Assembly: GCF_001687585.2 (NCBI RefSeq)
Contig: NZ_CP016537.2
Location: 3,196,001-3,260,000, forward strand
Reading direction: 5' to 3'
Source: Planococcus halocryophilus
GTDB lineage: Bacteria > Bacillota > Bacilli > Bacillales_A > Planococcaceae
DNA: 64,000 nt
Positions within the stretch are counted from its first letter, which is position 1. Each line of letters opens with the position of its first letter. Under the pieces are notes generated by a model, which saw only the letters and a list, made by a program, of their open reading frames with translations, had not been told where the DNA came from and made no database searches. The position numbers were made by a program, and so were the translations under genes. This document shows positions 16,708-25,669 of the stretch, in pieces.

Positions 16708-16760
16708 AAAAAAGCACTCCGTTTAGAACTCTGGATCAGCTCTAAACGAAGCGCTTTTTT
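16708..16760 (-). terminator. Terminator of the osmoprotectant transporter operon
   Basis: A long stem (AAAAAAGCACTCCGTTTAGA with TCTAAACGAAGCGCTTTTTT) lies 15 nt past the binding-protein stop. It has A and T runs on both sides. Confidence 0.75.
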
Positions 16761-16774
16761 GATTTTATCGCCGG

Positions 16775-17680
16775 CTATTCTTCTTCCAAAAAGTCATTTT
16801 CAACAAGCCAGTCGTAAGCAACTACAGAAACACTTTGTCCTTCAATGTCGACGAGATAATTCAGTTCTCTCATAATGTCACTGTTTAGGCTATCTGCCAA
16901 ACGAGCAGTAATTTCTTCAATTTCGGGATATTTTTCAAATACCTCTTGATTGATCGCGACAGCTGCTCGGTACGGTGGAAAGAATCGTTTGTCGTCTTCT
17001 AACACGACTAAGTCATAGTTTCTGATCGTAGCATCTGTTTCAAAGGCTACTGAAACGTCAACCTGCTCGTTGTTCAATGTCCGTTGCGTCAATCCTAAGT
17101 CCATTTGACGCACTTGGTCAGAACCAAATTCAAAACCATACGTATCTTCTACGCCTGGCAAGCCGTCCGAACGATTCGCAAATTCGGCATCGGCAGCCAT
17201 CGTTAACTCTCCAGGATTTGCATTGATATAGTCTGACAGGTCACTGATGGATTTGATGCCGAGCTCTTCTGATTGCTCGCTTCTCATGGCGAGCGCATAG
17301 GTATTGTTGACATCCGACATATTCATCCAGTGAATGTCGTTTTTGATATCATTTTCTTTTACCTTTTCAAAAGCCGCCTCGGGGTCAGCGATCGAATCTT
17401 CGCCCATATATGTAATGAGCGCCGTTCCTGTGTATTCCCACATCATGTCGACTTGGCCATTTTCCAACGCTGAGCGAACGACACTACTGCCGAGATTGTT
17501 CATCTGGTTTACTTTAAATCCTTCTTCCACTAATAAAAAAGCCGTCATTTCCGACAATAAATACTGTTCCGTAAAGTTTTTGCCCCCGACCGTCACTTCT
17601 TTTCCGGTCACGCCTATTCCTGAACAGGCCGACAAGATCACCGCAGTAATCAGCAGAGGGATCAGTTTGAGTAAGTTCAT
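16775..17680 (-). CDS. Glycine betaine/carnitine/choline-binding lipoprotein (OpuCC-like)
   Basis: 301 residues. The lipoprotein signal ends LSAC (Cys19). The mature part begins EVTVGGKNFTEQYLLSEM, typical of OpuCC/ProX-type QAT-family binding proteins, with QVDMMWEYTGTAL and an aromatic-rich ligand region. Last gene of a four-gene operon (permease, ATPase, permease, binding protein). It captures a quaternary-ammonium osmoprotectant outside the membrane. ATG at 17680 has an AGGAGGT site. Confidence 0.88.
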   Translation of the reverse strand: MNLLKLIPLLITAVILSACSGIGVTGKEVTVGGKNFTEQYLLSEMTAFLLVEEGFKVNQMNNLGSSVVRSALENGQVDMMWEYTGTALITYMGEDSIADPEAAFEKVKENDIKNDIHWMNMSDVNNTYALAMRSEQSEELGIKSISDLSDYINANPGELTMAADAEFANRSDGLPGVEDTYGFEFGSDQVRQMDLGLTQRTLNNEQVDVSVAFETDATIRNYDLVVLEDDKRFFPPYRAAVAINQEVFEKYPEIEEITARLADSLNSDIMRELNYLVDIEGQSVSVVAYDWLVENDFLEEE

Positions 17681-17710
17681 GACAAATTTTGATACCTCCT
17701 ATCCTTATCG

Positions 17711-18448
17711 CTAAGCTTTCTCAATACGCCTTGATCCTTTTGGCACGACGATATATTCGATTTTACGTAAAATATAATCAGCTAAAATCGCCAATAAAGT
17801 TACAGGGATGGCTCCGGAAATCAGGAAGCCGTTATCAAATAAATTAATCCCAGTAAAGATCCAAACGCCAAGTCCACCTGCTCCAACCACATAAGCTAAA
17901 GCTGCTGTACCAATGTTCAAGACAACAGCCGTCCGGATGCCGGCAAGAATGGAGTAAGCCGAATTAGGAAGTTCAACGCGAAATAAAATCTGATGGGGTT
18001 TCATACCCATCCCTTTTGCAGCATCGATCATGTTCTTATCAATAGAGTCAATGCCTGCTACTGTATTTCTGAAAATTGGCAGAATCGAATAAATAAACAG
18101 CGCAAAAACGGCAGATTTAAAACCGATACCTAAAATACTAATCATCAATGCCAGAACTGCTAGACTGGGAATCGTTTGTCCCAAATTGGCGACATTGGAA
18201 ACCAGCCATTCGGCTTTTTTGAATTTGGGTCTAGTGATGAGAACGCCCGCTGGTACAGCTACCAAAATGGCGAGAATTGAAGAAACCAGTACTAAAACAA
18301 CATGCTGTCTCAGTAACACCAAGAATGTTCCTGATTGAGTAAAGATATAGTCAAAATAACTATTGGCAATCGCCCAAATGAAGAATGTGGCGACCAATGC
18401 ATAAAGCGCGTATTTGACAATATTGCCTATCCATTTTTTACGGTTCAC
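17711..18448 (-). CDS. Osmoprotectant ABC permease (OpuCD-like)
   Basis: 245 residues with about six helices. The loop AAKGMGMKPHQILFRVELPNS is the permease-ATPase contact, followed by AGIRTAVVLNIGTAALAYVVGAGGLG as in OpuCB/OpuCD. GTG start at 18448 with AAGGGTG upstream; only 4 nt separate it from the ATPase stop. It is the partner of the permease at 19464-20117. Confidence 0.87.
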   Translation of the reverse strand: MNRKKWIGNIVKYALYALVATFFIWAIANSYFDYIFTQSGTFLVLLRQHVVLVLVSSILAILVAVPAGVLITRPKFKKAEWLVSNVANLGQTIPSLAVLALMISILGIGFKSAVFALFIYSILPIFRNTVAGIDSIDKNMIDAAKGMGMKPHQILFRVELPNSAYSILAGIRTAVVLNIGTAALAYVVGAGGLGVWIFTGINLFDNGFLISGAIPVTLLAILADYILRKIEYIVVPKGSRRIEKA

Positions 18449-18452
18449 CGAA

Positions 18453-19445
18453 TCACCCTTCCTGAGATGCGGACATTTTCCCTTTTATTTCGAAATGTAG
18501 GTATTTTTGAACAAGATCGATTGTAATTGTGCCAATATTTTCATCCTGATCGTTCTTCACAACTACTTGATCTGCTTCTTGATTCATTAGCATGGACAAA
18601 GTATTGCGCAGATCTTGATGGATATTGATCGTTTTCGTATCTTGAATCGATTCGTCAACCGGACCGAGTCCAATAATTGTTTGTAAATCTTCTACCGTGT
18701 GTAAGCTCAAACTTTTAATGGCACGGTCTTTGCCAAAAAATTGGGAGACAAATTCATTTTTGGGATGTGAAAGCATTTTTGAAGGTGTATCAAATTGCAT
18801 AATTTCTCCATTGCGCAAAAGTACGATTTTATCAGCCATTTTGATCGCTTCGTCGATGTCATGGCTAACAAAAAGAATCGTTTTTTTCACTTCTCGCTGA
18901 ATCTGTAGAAACTCTTCTTGTATCTTGTCTCGAATAATTGGATCGAGTGCCCCAAACGGTTCATCCATCAGCATAACCGGAGGGTCAGCCGCAAGTGCAC
19001 GCACTACACCGATACGCTGCTGCTGGCCACCTGATAATTCATGTGGAAAACGCTTGCCGTAATCTTTAGCATCTAATCCGATCAGCTTCATCAAATATTC
19101 AAAGCGTTCTCGCTTTTCTTTTTTGCTCCATCCTAAAAGATCTGGAACGAGCATGACGTTTTCTTCAATTGTCATATTAGGAAAAAGTCCGTTGCTTTGA
19201 ATGACATAACCAATTTTTCTTCTCAATTCGATGGCATCTAAATCTTTGGAGTTTTCATTATTAATAATGATTTCGCCTTCTGAAATAGATTCCAACCGGT
19301 TGACCATTCGTAACAGCGTTGTTTTTCCACAGCCTGAAGGGCCGAGCAACACGACGATTTTTCCTTCTTCAACGGTAAAATCAACATCGTTGACAGCTAC
19401 GATCTCTTCTCCGTATCGTTTTGTAACATTCTTGAATGAAATCAT
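18453..19445 (-). CDS. Osmoprotectant ABC ATPase (OpuCA-like, short C-terminus)
   Basis: 330 residues: Walker A GPSGCGKTT, signature LSGGQQQRIG, Walker B VMLMDEP, SHDIDEA switch. The C-terminal 85 residues resemble part of a CBS region (VVVKNDQDENIGTITIDLVQ). OpuCA proteins usually have about 380 residues with two CBS repeats that sense ionic strength, so this one is shorter and may be regulated differently. AGAGGTG ribosome site upstream. Confidence 0.85.
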   Translation of the reverse strand: MISFKNVTKRYGEEIVAVNDVDFTVEEGKIVVLLGPSGCGKTTLLRMVNRLESISEGEIIINNENSKDLDAIELRRKIGYVIQSNGLFPNMTIEENVMLVPDLLGWSKKEKRERFEYLMKLIGLDAKDYGKRFPHELSGGQQQRIGVVRALAADPPVMLMDEPFGALDPIIRDKIQEEFLQIQREVKKTILFVSHDIDEAIKMADKIVLLRNGEIMQFDTPSKMLSHPKNEFVSQFFGKDRAIKSLSLHTVEDLQTIIGLGPVDESIQDTKTINIHQDLRNTLSMLMNQEADQVVVKNDQDENIGTITIDLVQKYLHFEIKGKMSASQEG

Positions 19446-19463
19446 ATGCTCACCTCTCTAGAG

Positions 19464-20117
19464 TTAATCGGTTAACGCTTTGATGGTAAAACGTTTTTGA
19501 ATCAATAATAAAATGGAATCTGCAATGATGGCGAGTATCGCAACAGCGATAGAGCCACTGATGATCAAGTAATTGTCACCTCTGCTAATTCCTTGTGTAA
19601 TTAAAACCCCGAGACCGCCAGCGCCGATATACGAAGCGATGACGGCAATCCCGATATTCATAATGACGGCCGTTCGTACGCCTGCCATAATAACGGGCAT
19701 GGCATTTGGAATTTCGACACGCAACAAACGCTGATGCGTTTTCATGCCCATGCCAATCGCTGCATCGCGCATTTCTGGATTGACGTTTTTTATGCCGGTA
19801 TACGTATTACGGATAATTGGCAGTTGTGAATACAATACGAGCGCAACAAAAGCTGGCACAAAGCCAATCCCTTGATTGATAAGAGAAAAAATAGGAATCA
19901 TTACTCCAAAAAGTGCAATGCTCGGAATTGTTAATGTAATAGAAGCAATTTGAAGAACTGTGTCTGCTAGGTACTGGTTCGTGGTCAAGTAAATACCGAG
20001 CGGAATACCAATCAAGAGTGCCACGATAATTGCTAGAGAAACTAGCACGGCATGATCAATTGTTAGCTCTAAAATACGAGGAGCGTTTACCTCAAGAAAC
20101 CGGAGCCACTTTTCCAT
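19464..20117 (-). CDS. Osmoprotectant ABC permease (OpuCB-like)
   Basis: 217 residues, five to six helices. The loop AAIGMGMKTHQRLLRVEIPNA is followed by AGVRTAVIMNIGIAVIASYIGAGGLG. First gene of the operon; ATG at 20117 has a GGGAGGTG site. The 5' region is long: the nearest -10-like TATACT is near 20411, so a leader of nearly 300 nt is possible, but no known riboswitch was recognised in it. Confidence 0.87.
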   Translation of the reverse strand: MEKWLRFLEVNAPRILELTIDHAVLVSLAIIVALLIGIPLGIYLTTNQYLADTVLQIASITLTIPSIALFGVMIPIFSLINQGIGFVPAFVALVLYSQLPIIRNTYTGIKNVNPEMRDAAIGMGMKTHQRLLRVEIPNAMPVIMAGVRTAVIMNIGIAVIASYIGAGGLGVLITQGISRGDNYLIISGSIAVAILAIIADSILLLIQKRFTIKALTD

Positions 20118-20548
20118 TAAAACACCTCCCTTCTATGATCAGAAATTACTAGCTGAATTGGAACTTGATTTGGCAGCTGTACCTGTTAAAAAGCATTAAT
20201 AATTTTTAAAAAAATAAGACGACTTAAGAGCACGGAAACCCGCTGTACTCATAAGCAATCTAAGCCGCACTCTGTGAATATTCAAGCATAATAATTGTCT
20301 TTATTTTTCATAAATCCTAAACCATTTGAATTTTCGATTTATTTAACGTATAAAAAGACCTGCTAATTTGTTGTTGTTGGGAAATTATGTTTCTTTGATA
20401 TTTTTTTAAGTATAACATACTTTTCAGGGTCATTTTTTTACCGATAGGCTTCACATGGGTGATTCACCCACTTGTCAGTCCAATAAAAAAGGCTTCCGAC
20501 CTTCCCGAAAGTCCTTTTTATTGAACTCAATTATTCACCTAATCTTAT
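20118..20548. other. Intergenic leader region of the opuC-type operon
   Basis: About 430 bp, AT-rich, probably holding the promoter of the minus-strand transporter operon. An imperfect hairpin with A/T runs lies at 20484-20520 and may terminate the pseudogene transcript. No coding frame with a ribosome site was seen. Confidence 0.45.
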
Positions 20549-20865
20549 CGACTTTCTATACCCTTTCAAACAGGTTTTCTCAGAAGGTTTGCCCTTCTCA
20601 AACGAAATCATCGGGCGGTGCCATTTCGGATAAATAGGCACCGAATGCGCGGCGGATTTGATCTAGCCTTGATCGTCTTGTGTTAGTTTTATTTCAAACG
20701 AGGCGTTGTGATTGATTGCCACTTCTTGGTCTTGAACCCAAGACTCTGTTGTCCATCCGGCTGCTTGTTGCGTGTCAGCAGTCGCCTTTTTATTGCACCC
20801 CATTTTACCGTTTAGTAATCCTTCACCGCACTCGAGTGACTGGTCGATTAATGTTAGAATACCTA
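20549..20865 (-). pseudogene. Aldo/keto reductase pseudogene, related to the gene at 22.3-23.4 kb
   Basis: Blocks of this region line up in order with the 3' to middle part of the intact reductase at 22303-23373. Examples are TCAGAAGGTTTGCCC against TCAGACGTGCTGCCC, GCGGTGCCATTTCGGATA against GCGGTGCCAGTTTGGATA, CACCCCATTTTACCGTTTAG against the GCCGTTTAG segment, and GTGACTGGTCGATTAATGTTA against GTGATTGGTCAATAGACGTTA. Internal deletions remove well over half of the gene, and stops break the frame. It is a decayed paralogue. Confidence 0.75.
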
Positions 20866-20915
20866 TTCGTTAAATCCCTCTAACGTCAGTGTTTCTTTCA
20901 TCTTTTTTATGATTT

Positions 20916-21189
20916 TATTTCCTATATCTGTATTTACGAGTCGAATGATGAGAAATTACGAATTTTGTGGAGGTTTTATTGCCATAGACTCTGTATGTGG
21001 TGTGAAATCCTTTTAAAATCAATACTTTCTACTTATTTCACTCGGGTTTTTTCCATTTAATTGGATATACTGTCGAGTTTACTAGAAATACTGTCCGATT
21101 CACAGCAAATACTGTCCGAATGGGAGTGAATACTGTCCAAATCACACCATTTACTAGCGACTGAAATTTTTGCGTGGTCAATTTAAAGT
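20916..21189. repeat. ATACTGTC array element, copy B
   Basis: Full-length match to copy A including the leader. The four ATACTGTC boxes start at 21067, 21088, 21109 and 21130, again exactly 21 bp apart. It ends in ACTAGCGACTGAAATTTTTG as copy A does. It lies 5' of the aldo/keto reductase pseudogene on the minus strand. Confidence 0.85.
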
Positions 21190-21264
21190 TGTGAATTAGT
21201 CTCCCCTATTAAAATTAATGATTTTGGAAAAGATCACTAAAGATTGTCTAAAGAAAACCGAATT

Positions 21265-21312
21265 AAAACCAGCCACAAAAAGCTCTTTAAAAAAGATTTT
21301 GTGGCTGGTTTT
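21265..21312 (-). terminator. CCAGCCA-type terminator, copy 3
   Basis: AAAACCAGCCACAAAA pairs with TTTTGTGGCTGGTTTT. It lies 12 nt past the stop of the TspO-like gene and belongs to the same family as 2461-2503 and 16561-16609. Confidence 0.7.
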
Positions 21313-21324
21313 ATTTAACTACTT

Positions 21325-22134
21325 TTATTCATTTGTTTTCGGAAAAAGCGCTTTGTCGTTTTTGATAAAAGTCCATGCACTCGCAATCAACAAAAAGACA
21401 ATCCCGGCCACTAAAACTGCTTGAATTGTTGTTGCCATCGATGCGTCTAATACACCGCTTGCATACGCGCTATAGATGCCAAAGAAAGCCCAGGCGATTG
21501 GAAGTGGAAATGCGGCGTTTTTGTATAGAGCCAAGTAGAAAAACACAAATCCAATAGCAACAAACAAAATGATGATTGTCCAAATCGAATCAGAAAGTCC
21601 AAATCCGTTCCACTGTTGCTGCACTAAAAATAGAGATGTGTTCACGATTGTCGCGATAAAGACCCAAGAGCTGTAAAGTGTAAAACTAATTCCTGCCAGC
21701 GTACTCGGAAATTGAGAGCGATTGTTCGTGATTCTTTTTACGATCAAGATCAATGAGAACAGTAGCCCCAAAATCAACAGCGTTGAAATCCCGAGTAATT
21801 CGTAGGAGAAAACGATAATCCATGCCATATTGAATAAGGCACTTGCGATAAATAAAGGCGACACCAATCGAATGAGTTTGCCTACGTGTTGATCTTTTCG
21901 TTTAATAAAGAAATAAACTAATGTCACTAGTAGTAAGGTATAAATCCCGCCCCAAATTGAAAATGTGAATGGTGCTGGTGATATGAGCGTCATGTACTTG
22001 TCTGACAGATCTTTTTGACTCATGCCATTAAAAAATCCAGACGACCCAAGATAGTTTACACCTAAAGTTAGGAAATAAAAAACTAAATTCAAAATGGAGA
22101 ACAGCTTTGTTTTCTTGAGTGTTTTTTCATCCAT
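21325..22134 (-). CDS. TspO/MBR-like tryptophan-rich sensory protein, long form
   Basis: 269 residues from ATG at 22134, chosen for the AGGAGGCG site 9 nt upstream. About seven hydrophobic helices. ISPAPFTFSIWGGIYTLLL and WAFFGIYSA resemble the bacterial extended TspO/MBR family of Bacillales. Canonical TspO is about 160 residues and binds porphyrins; the extended forms have no proven role. It has its own terminator and appears to be a single-gene unit. Confidence 0.65.
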   Translation of the reverse strand: MDEKTLKKTKLFSILNLVFYFLTLGVNYLGSSGFFNGMSQKDLSDKYMTLISPAPFTFSIWGGIYTLLLVTLVYFFIKRKDQHVGKLIRLVSPLFIASALFNMAWIIVFSYELLGISTLLILGLLFSLILIVKRITNNRSQFPSTLAGISFTLYSSWVFIATIVNTSLFLVQQQWNGFGLSDSIWTIIILFVAIGFVFFYLALYKNAAFPLPIAWAFFGIYSAYASGVLDASMATTIQAVLVAGIVFLLIASAWTFIKNDKALFPKTNE

Positions 22135-22182
22135 GCGGATTGCGCCTCCTGATTTGTAGTTTTTATTTAACGAACAAGTCTT

Positions 22183-22223
22183 AAAAAAAGACTGCCAGCT
22201 TTTAAATGACTGGCAGTCTTTTT
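22183..22223 (-). terminator. Terminator of the aldo/keto reductase gene
   Basis: AAAAAAAGACTGCCAG pairs with CTGGCAGTCTTTTT. It lies 80 nt after the reductase stop on the minus strand. Confidence 0.75.
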
Positions 22224-22302
22224 GGGTACTCACTATAGTATAAGAATTCCCTAGTATCTTCTTAACTAAACCATACTTCTTTTATTTCCCTGACTTTATC
22301 AA

Positions 22303-23373
22303 TTAGTCATCAATGCCCATCGATTGTTTATACCCTGCCAAATACGTTTTTTCAGACGTGCTGCCCATGTCAAATGAGTTCATAGCGCGGTGCCAGTTTG
22401 GATAGATTGCCACTGGTCGGGCAACAGATTCGATGCGGTCATGTTCTTCTTGTGTTAGCTGAATTTCAAAAGAAGCGATGTTTTCTTTTAACTGCTCTTC
22501 GTTACGTGCCGCGATGACAATCGGACCGACGTTCGGCCGGTCTCGGACCCATGCATAAGCAATTTGCGGCACTGAAGCATTGTGATTGACTGCGACTTCT
22601 TCTAACGCATCGATTACTTGGTAGAGCCGCTCCTGATTTTGCACCCATGGCTCTGGCCATCCAGCACCTTGTCGTGTATTCGATGGTGCTTGTTTGTTGC
22701 GGCCGATTTTGCCGTTTAGTAGCCCTTCACCAAGCGGACTCCAGATCATCGAGCCAATGCCTAGCTCACTGCCAGCAGGAAGCAATTCATATTCCGCTTC
22801 CCGTGCTTCTGGTGTGTAGTAAATCTGCTGTGTAATAGGCGGGATAAAGCCCGATTGCTCTGCGACCGTAAACGTTCGGGCCAGCGCCCAACCGCTATAG
22901 TTTGATACGCCCCAATGGCGGATTTTTCCGGATTTGACGAGACTTGTCATGGTTTCGACCGTTTCTTCGACCGGCGTCTGCCCGTCCCACAAATGGACAA
23001 AATAGAGGTCGAGATAGTCTGTGCCTAAACGCTCAAGTGATTGGTCAATAGACGTTAAAATATTGCTTCTCGAAGCTCCTCTTGCGTTAGGGTTTTCGCC
23101 CAAAGGAAAGCCTGTTTTCGATGTCAGCAATAATTCGTCACGGCGCCCTTTAATGGCTGCCCCTAATACGCGCTCTGCATCCCCTTTTGAATACAAGTTG
23201 GCCGTATCAAACATATTGATGCCGGCCTCAAGTGACATGTCTACCATGCGCCGTGCTGTTTTTTCATCGATGTTGCCTGCAGCGTCAAAGCCATTTGTCC
23301 CGCTAAAAGGAACTGTTCCAAGTATGTATTTCGGAACCCTCAAGCCTGAATTTCCTAAATAGATAGAGTCCAT
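22303..23373 (-). CDS. Aldo/keto reductase
   Basis: 356 residues of the AKR superfamily (YhdN/GSP69-like subgroup by appearance). Catalytic tetrad: Asp56 and Tyr61 in FDTANLYSKG, Lys near 86 in LLTSKTG, His near 125 in YFVHLWDG. NADPH-binding C-terminal segment NVGPIVIAARNEEQLKENI. The GGAGGC site is 4 nt from the ATG at 23373. Substrate unknown; such enzymes reduce aldehydes and methylglyoxal. A broken paralogue lies 1.5 kb downstream. Confidence 0.85.
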   Translation of the reverse strand: MDSIYLGNSGLRVPKYILGTVPFSGTNGFDAAGNIDEKTARRMVDMSLEAGINMFDTANLYSKGDAERVLGAAIKGRRDELLLTSKTGFPLGENPNARGASRSNILTSIDQSLERLGTDYLDLYFVHLWDGQTPVEETVETMTSLVKSGKIRHWGVSNYSGWALARTFTVAEQSGFIPPITQQIYYTPEAREAEYELLPAGSELGIGSMIWSPLGEGLLNGKIGRNKQAPSNTRQGAGWPEPWVQNQERLYQVIDALEEVAVNHNASVPQIAYAWVRDRPNVGPIVIAARNEEQLKENIASFEIQLTQEEHDRIESVARPVAIYPNWHRAMNSFDMGSTSEKTYLAGYKQSMGIDD

Positions 23374-23578
23374 GATTGCCTCCTTATGAATATGTATTTT
23401 CTACTCCTAGCTTACCCCGCTAGTCTCTCGGCAAAACAGTTTGTCGTAACGATCAGATTATGACTTTGATTGGTACAAAAGGATTCTTCGACAATCTATA
23501 AATTTCCAGTAGTTTACTTTAATGCAACAAAGGGAAGCACTACATTAATACTGTTTTACATTAAAGGAGGAGAATTTG

Positions 23579-24397
23579 GTGGGACATTATATTGAAGTGG
23601 AAGATGGCGTAAACGTTTATGTAGAGGACATTGGATCGGGGCAACCGGTCGTATTTATTCATGGCTGGCCTTTAAACAGCAAGGCATTTGAATCGCAAGT
23701 GAGCGTACTCGCAGAGCAAAATTTCCGATTTATCGGCATCGACCTTAGAGGCTTCGGGAAATCAGACAAGCCGTGGTCGAGCTATGATTACGACATGGCA
23801 GCAAACGACGTCAAAGCCGTCGTCGATTATTTGAAACTTGATCAATTTGTGCTTGCTGGATTTTCAATGGGCGGGCCGATTGCCATTCGTTACTTAACAA
23901 ATTTCAACCAGCAAGGCGTCGATAAATTACTGCTGTTATCCGCTGCGGCTCCGTTGTTCACTCAGCGCGAGGATTTCCAACACAACTTGAAACCGGAAGA
24001 AGTAGATGGCATTATCGACCAACTTAAAGAAGATCGTCCGGCCTTTCTTGGGCAATTCGCGGATATGTTCTTTGAACAGAAAAAATCACCTGAATTTCTC
24101 CATTGGTTCCAAACGCTTGGACTTCAAGCCGGAGCTCACTCGACCATTAAAGCCGCTATTGCCTTACGAGATGAAGACTTGCGTGACGAGTTAGCGGGCA
24201 TTACTGTTCCAACTGCTATTTTCCACGGAAAAAAAGATCAAATTTGTGCTTATGAATTGGGCGAAGAAATGGACAAGCAAATCCCCAACTCAGTGCTCGT
24301 TCCTTTCGAAGACAGCGGCCACGGCATCAACGCAGATGAACCAGAACGCTTCAACAATGAGTTGTTAAACTTCTTAAAAAGTTCCGATGTGAAATAA
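23579..24397 (+). CDS. Alpha/beta hydrolase (haloperoxidase-type esterase)
   Basis: 272 residues. The oxyanion segment FIHGWPLNSKAFE and nucleophile elbow GFSMGG (Ser96) are followed by FHGKKDQICAYE (acid region) and the catalytic His in DSGHGINADEP. This matches cofactor-free haloperoxidase/esterase relatives of about 275 residues. GTG at 23579 is preferred over TTG at 23576 because AGGAGG then lies 8 nt upstream. Probably a single-gene unit with its own terminator. Substrate unknown. Confidence 0.83.
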   Translation: MGHYIEVEDGVNVYVEDIGSGQPVVFIHGWPLNSKAFESQVSVLAEQNFRFIGIDLRGFGKSDKPWSSYDYDMAANDVKAVVDYLKLDQFVLAGFSMGGPIAIRYLTNFNQQGVDKLLLLSAAAPLFTQREDFQHNLKPEEVDGIIDQLKEDRPAFLGQFADMFFEQKKSPEFLHWFQTLGLQAGAHSTIKAAIALRDEDLRDELAGITVPTAIFHGKKDQICAYELGEEMDKQIPNSVLVPFEDSGHGINADEPERFNNELLNFLKSSDVK

Positions 24398-24422
24398 GAA
24401 CCTACACAGCACCGAACTTGTT

Positions 24423-24456
24423 AGGCACCTGGACGACAAATCGAGGTGCCGTTTTT
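24423..24456 (+). terminator. Terminator of the hydrolase gene
   Basis: AGGCACCT pairs with AGGTGCC, followed by GTTTTT, 25 nt past the stop. Confidence 0.7.
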
Positions 24457-24580
24457 CATTGTTTATGGCTTTCGCAAACAGATTGGACTTCTGGCTTTAA
24501 GCACCCTAAGTTCCGGGCACAATTACTAAAACACGCATACGATTACAAAGGAAGATCAATAAAGAGGAGGAAATTTTTCT

Positions 24581-25399
24581 ATGGCAAACGATAAATTTTT
24601 CACGTTCCACAATGGCGTTAAGATTCCCAATATCGGCTTCGGTACGTGGCAAATTCCAAACGAAGAAGCTTACGACGCAGTGACAATTGCGTTAAAAACT
24701 GGCTATACGCATCTTGATACGGCATTAGCATATAAGAATGAAGAAAATGTCGGCAAGGCGATTAAAGATTTTGATATTTCCCGGGAAAACGTTTTTATTA
24801 CTAGTAAACTACCAGCCCAAACAAAAGGATATGAAGCCACTCTAGAGGCTTTTGAAGAAACCATTTCAAATCTCGGCGTTGATTTCTTGGATCTTTATTT
24901 GATTCATGCACCGTGGCCTTGGGATGAAATTGGCAAGGATTGCACAGAAGGCAATATTGAATCATGGAAAGCGATGGAGAAGCTTTATAAAGAAGGCAAA
25001 ATTCGCGCCATTGGTGTTTCCAATTTTGCGGAAAGCGATATTCAAGCACTTATCAATGCTTGCGAAATTGTGCCAATGGCGAATCAAATTCCATTTTATG
25101 TCGGTCGCGATCAAAAGAGCTTGCTGCAGTTTTGTGCAAAGCATAATATTGTGGTCGAAGCGTATTCTCCGCTCGCAACTGGTCAAATTTTGGACAGTGC
25201 TGAACTCAAGGAAATAGCCGCTAAATATGACGTAACACCTGCTCAATTATGCATTCGTTATTGTCTGGAACATAACACTTTACCACTCCCGAAATCGACA
25301 AACGAAGAACGCATCTTAGAAAATAGCCAATTGGATTTCACTATTTCTCCAGAAGATGTTCAAACATTAGATGCGTTTGAAGATGTTCGCTCTAAATAG
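24581..25399 (+). CDS. Aldo/keto reductase (2,5-diketo-gluconate reductase type)
   Basis: 272 residues, typical for YvgN/YtbE/DkgA-like AKRs. Catalytic Asp46 and Tyr51 in HLDTALAYKNE, Lys76 in ITSKLPAQ, His109 in LYLIHAPWPW. The C-terminal cofactor motif LPLPKSTNEERILEN is visible. The start has GAGGAGG upstream. It is not closely similar to the 22.3 kb reductase. A compact terminator follows at once. Confidence 0.86.
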   Translation: MANDKFFTFHNGVKIPNIGFGTWQIPNEEAYDAVTIALKTGYTHLDTALAYKNEENVGKAIKDFDISRENVFITSKLPAQTKGYEATLEAFEETISNLGVDFLDLYLIHAPWPWDEIGKDCTEGNIESWKAMEKLYKEGKIRAIGVSNFAESDIQALINACEIVPMANQIPFYVGRDQKSLLQFCAKHNIVVEAYSPLATGQILDSAELKEIAAKYDVTPAQLCIRYCLEHNTLPLPKSTNEERILENSQLDFTISPEDVQTLDAFEDVRSK

Positions 25400-25401
25400 T
25401 G

Positions 25402-25431
25402 AAAAAAACCGCCCCCGGGCGGTTTTTTTTT
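25402..25431 (+). terminator. Compact terminator of the aldo/keto reductase gene
   Basis: AAAAAAACCGCC pairs with GGCGGTTTTTTTT over a four-base loop; a strong intrinsic terminator in both directions. Confidence 0.85.
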
Positions 25432-25434
25432 GAG

Positions 25435-25590
25435 TGAATTTCATTTCTTTTTGTAGCTGTTTTCCAGTTTATTGGATATACTGTCGAATTTAATAGAAAT
25501 ACTGTCCGGTTCGGATCAAATACTGTCCAAATGAGACTAAATACTGTCCAAATCCCCCATTTACTAGCGAAATAAAATTTCTAGCTAATT
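25435..25590. repeat. ATACTGTC array element, copy C (short leader)
   Basis: Four ATACTGTC boxes start at 25478, 25499, 25520 and 25541, 21 bp apart as in copies A and B, ending TTACTAGCGA. Only about 45 bp upstream (TTTTCCAGTTTATTGG) match the other copies, so the long leader is missing. It lies about 80 bp before the surface-protein gene on the plus strand. Confidence 0.8.
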
Positions 25591-25669
25591 TTCCAACTAA
25601 AATGTGATCTAAACTTCAACTCTCTCCGTTATGTCCATAACAGATTAAAAAAATGAGGAGTGTTTTTAT

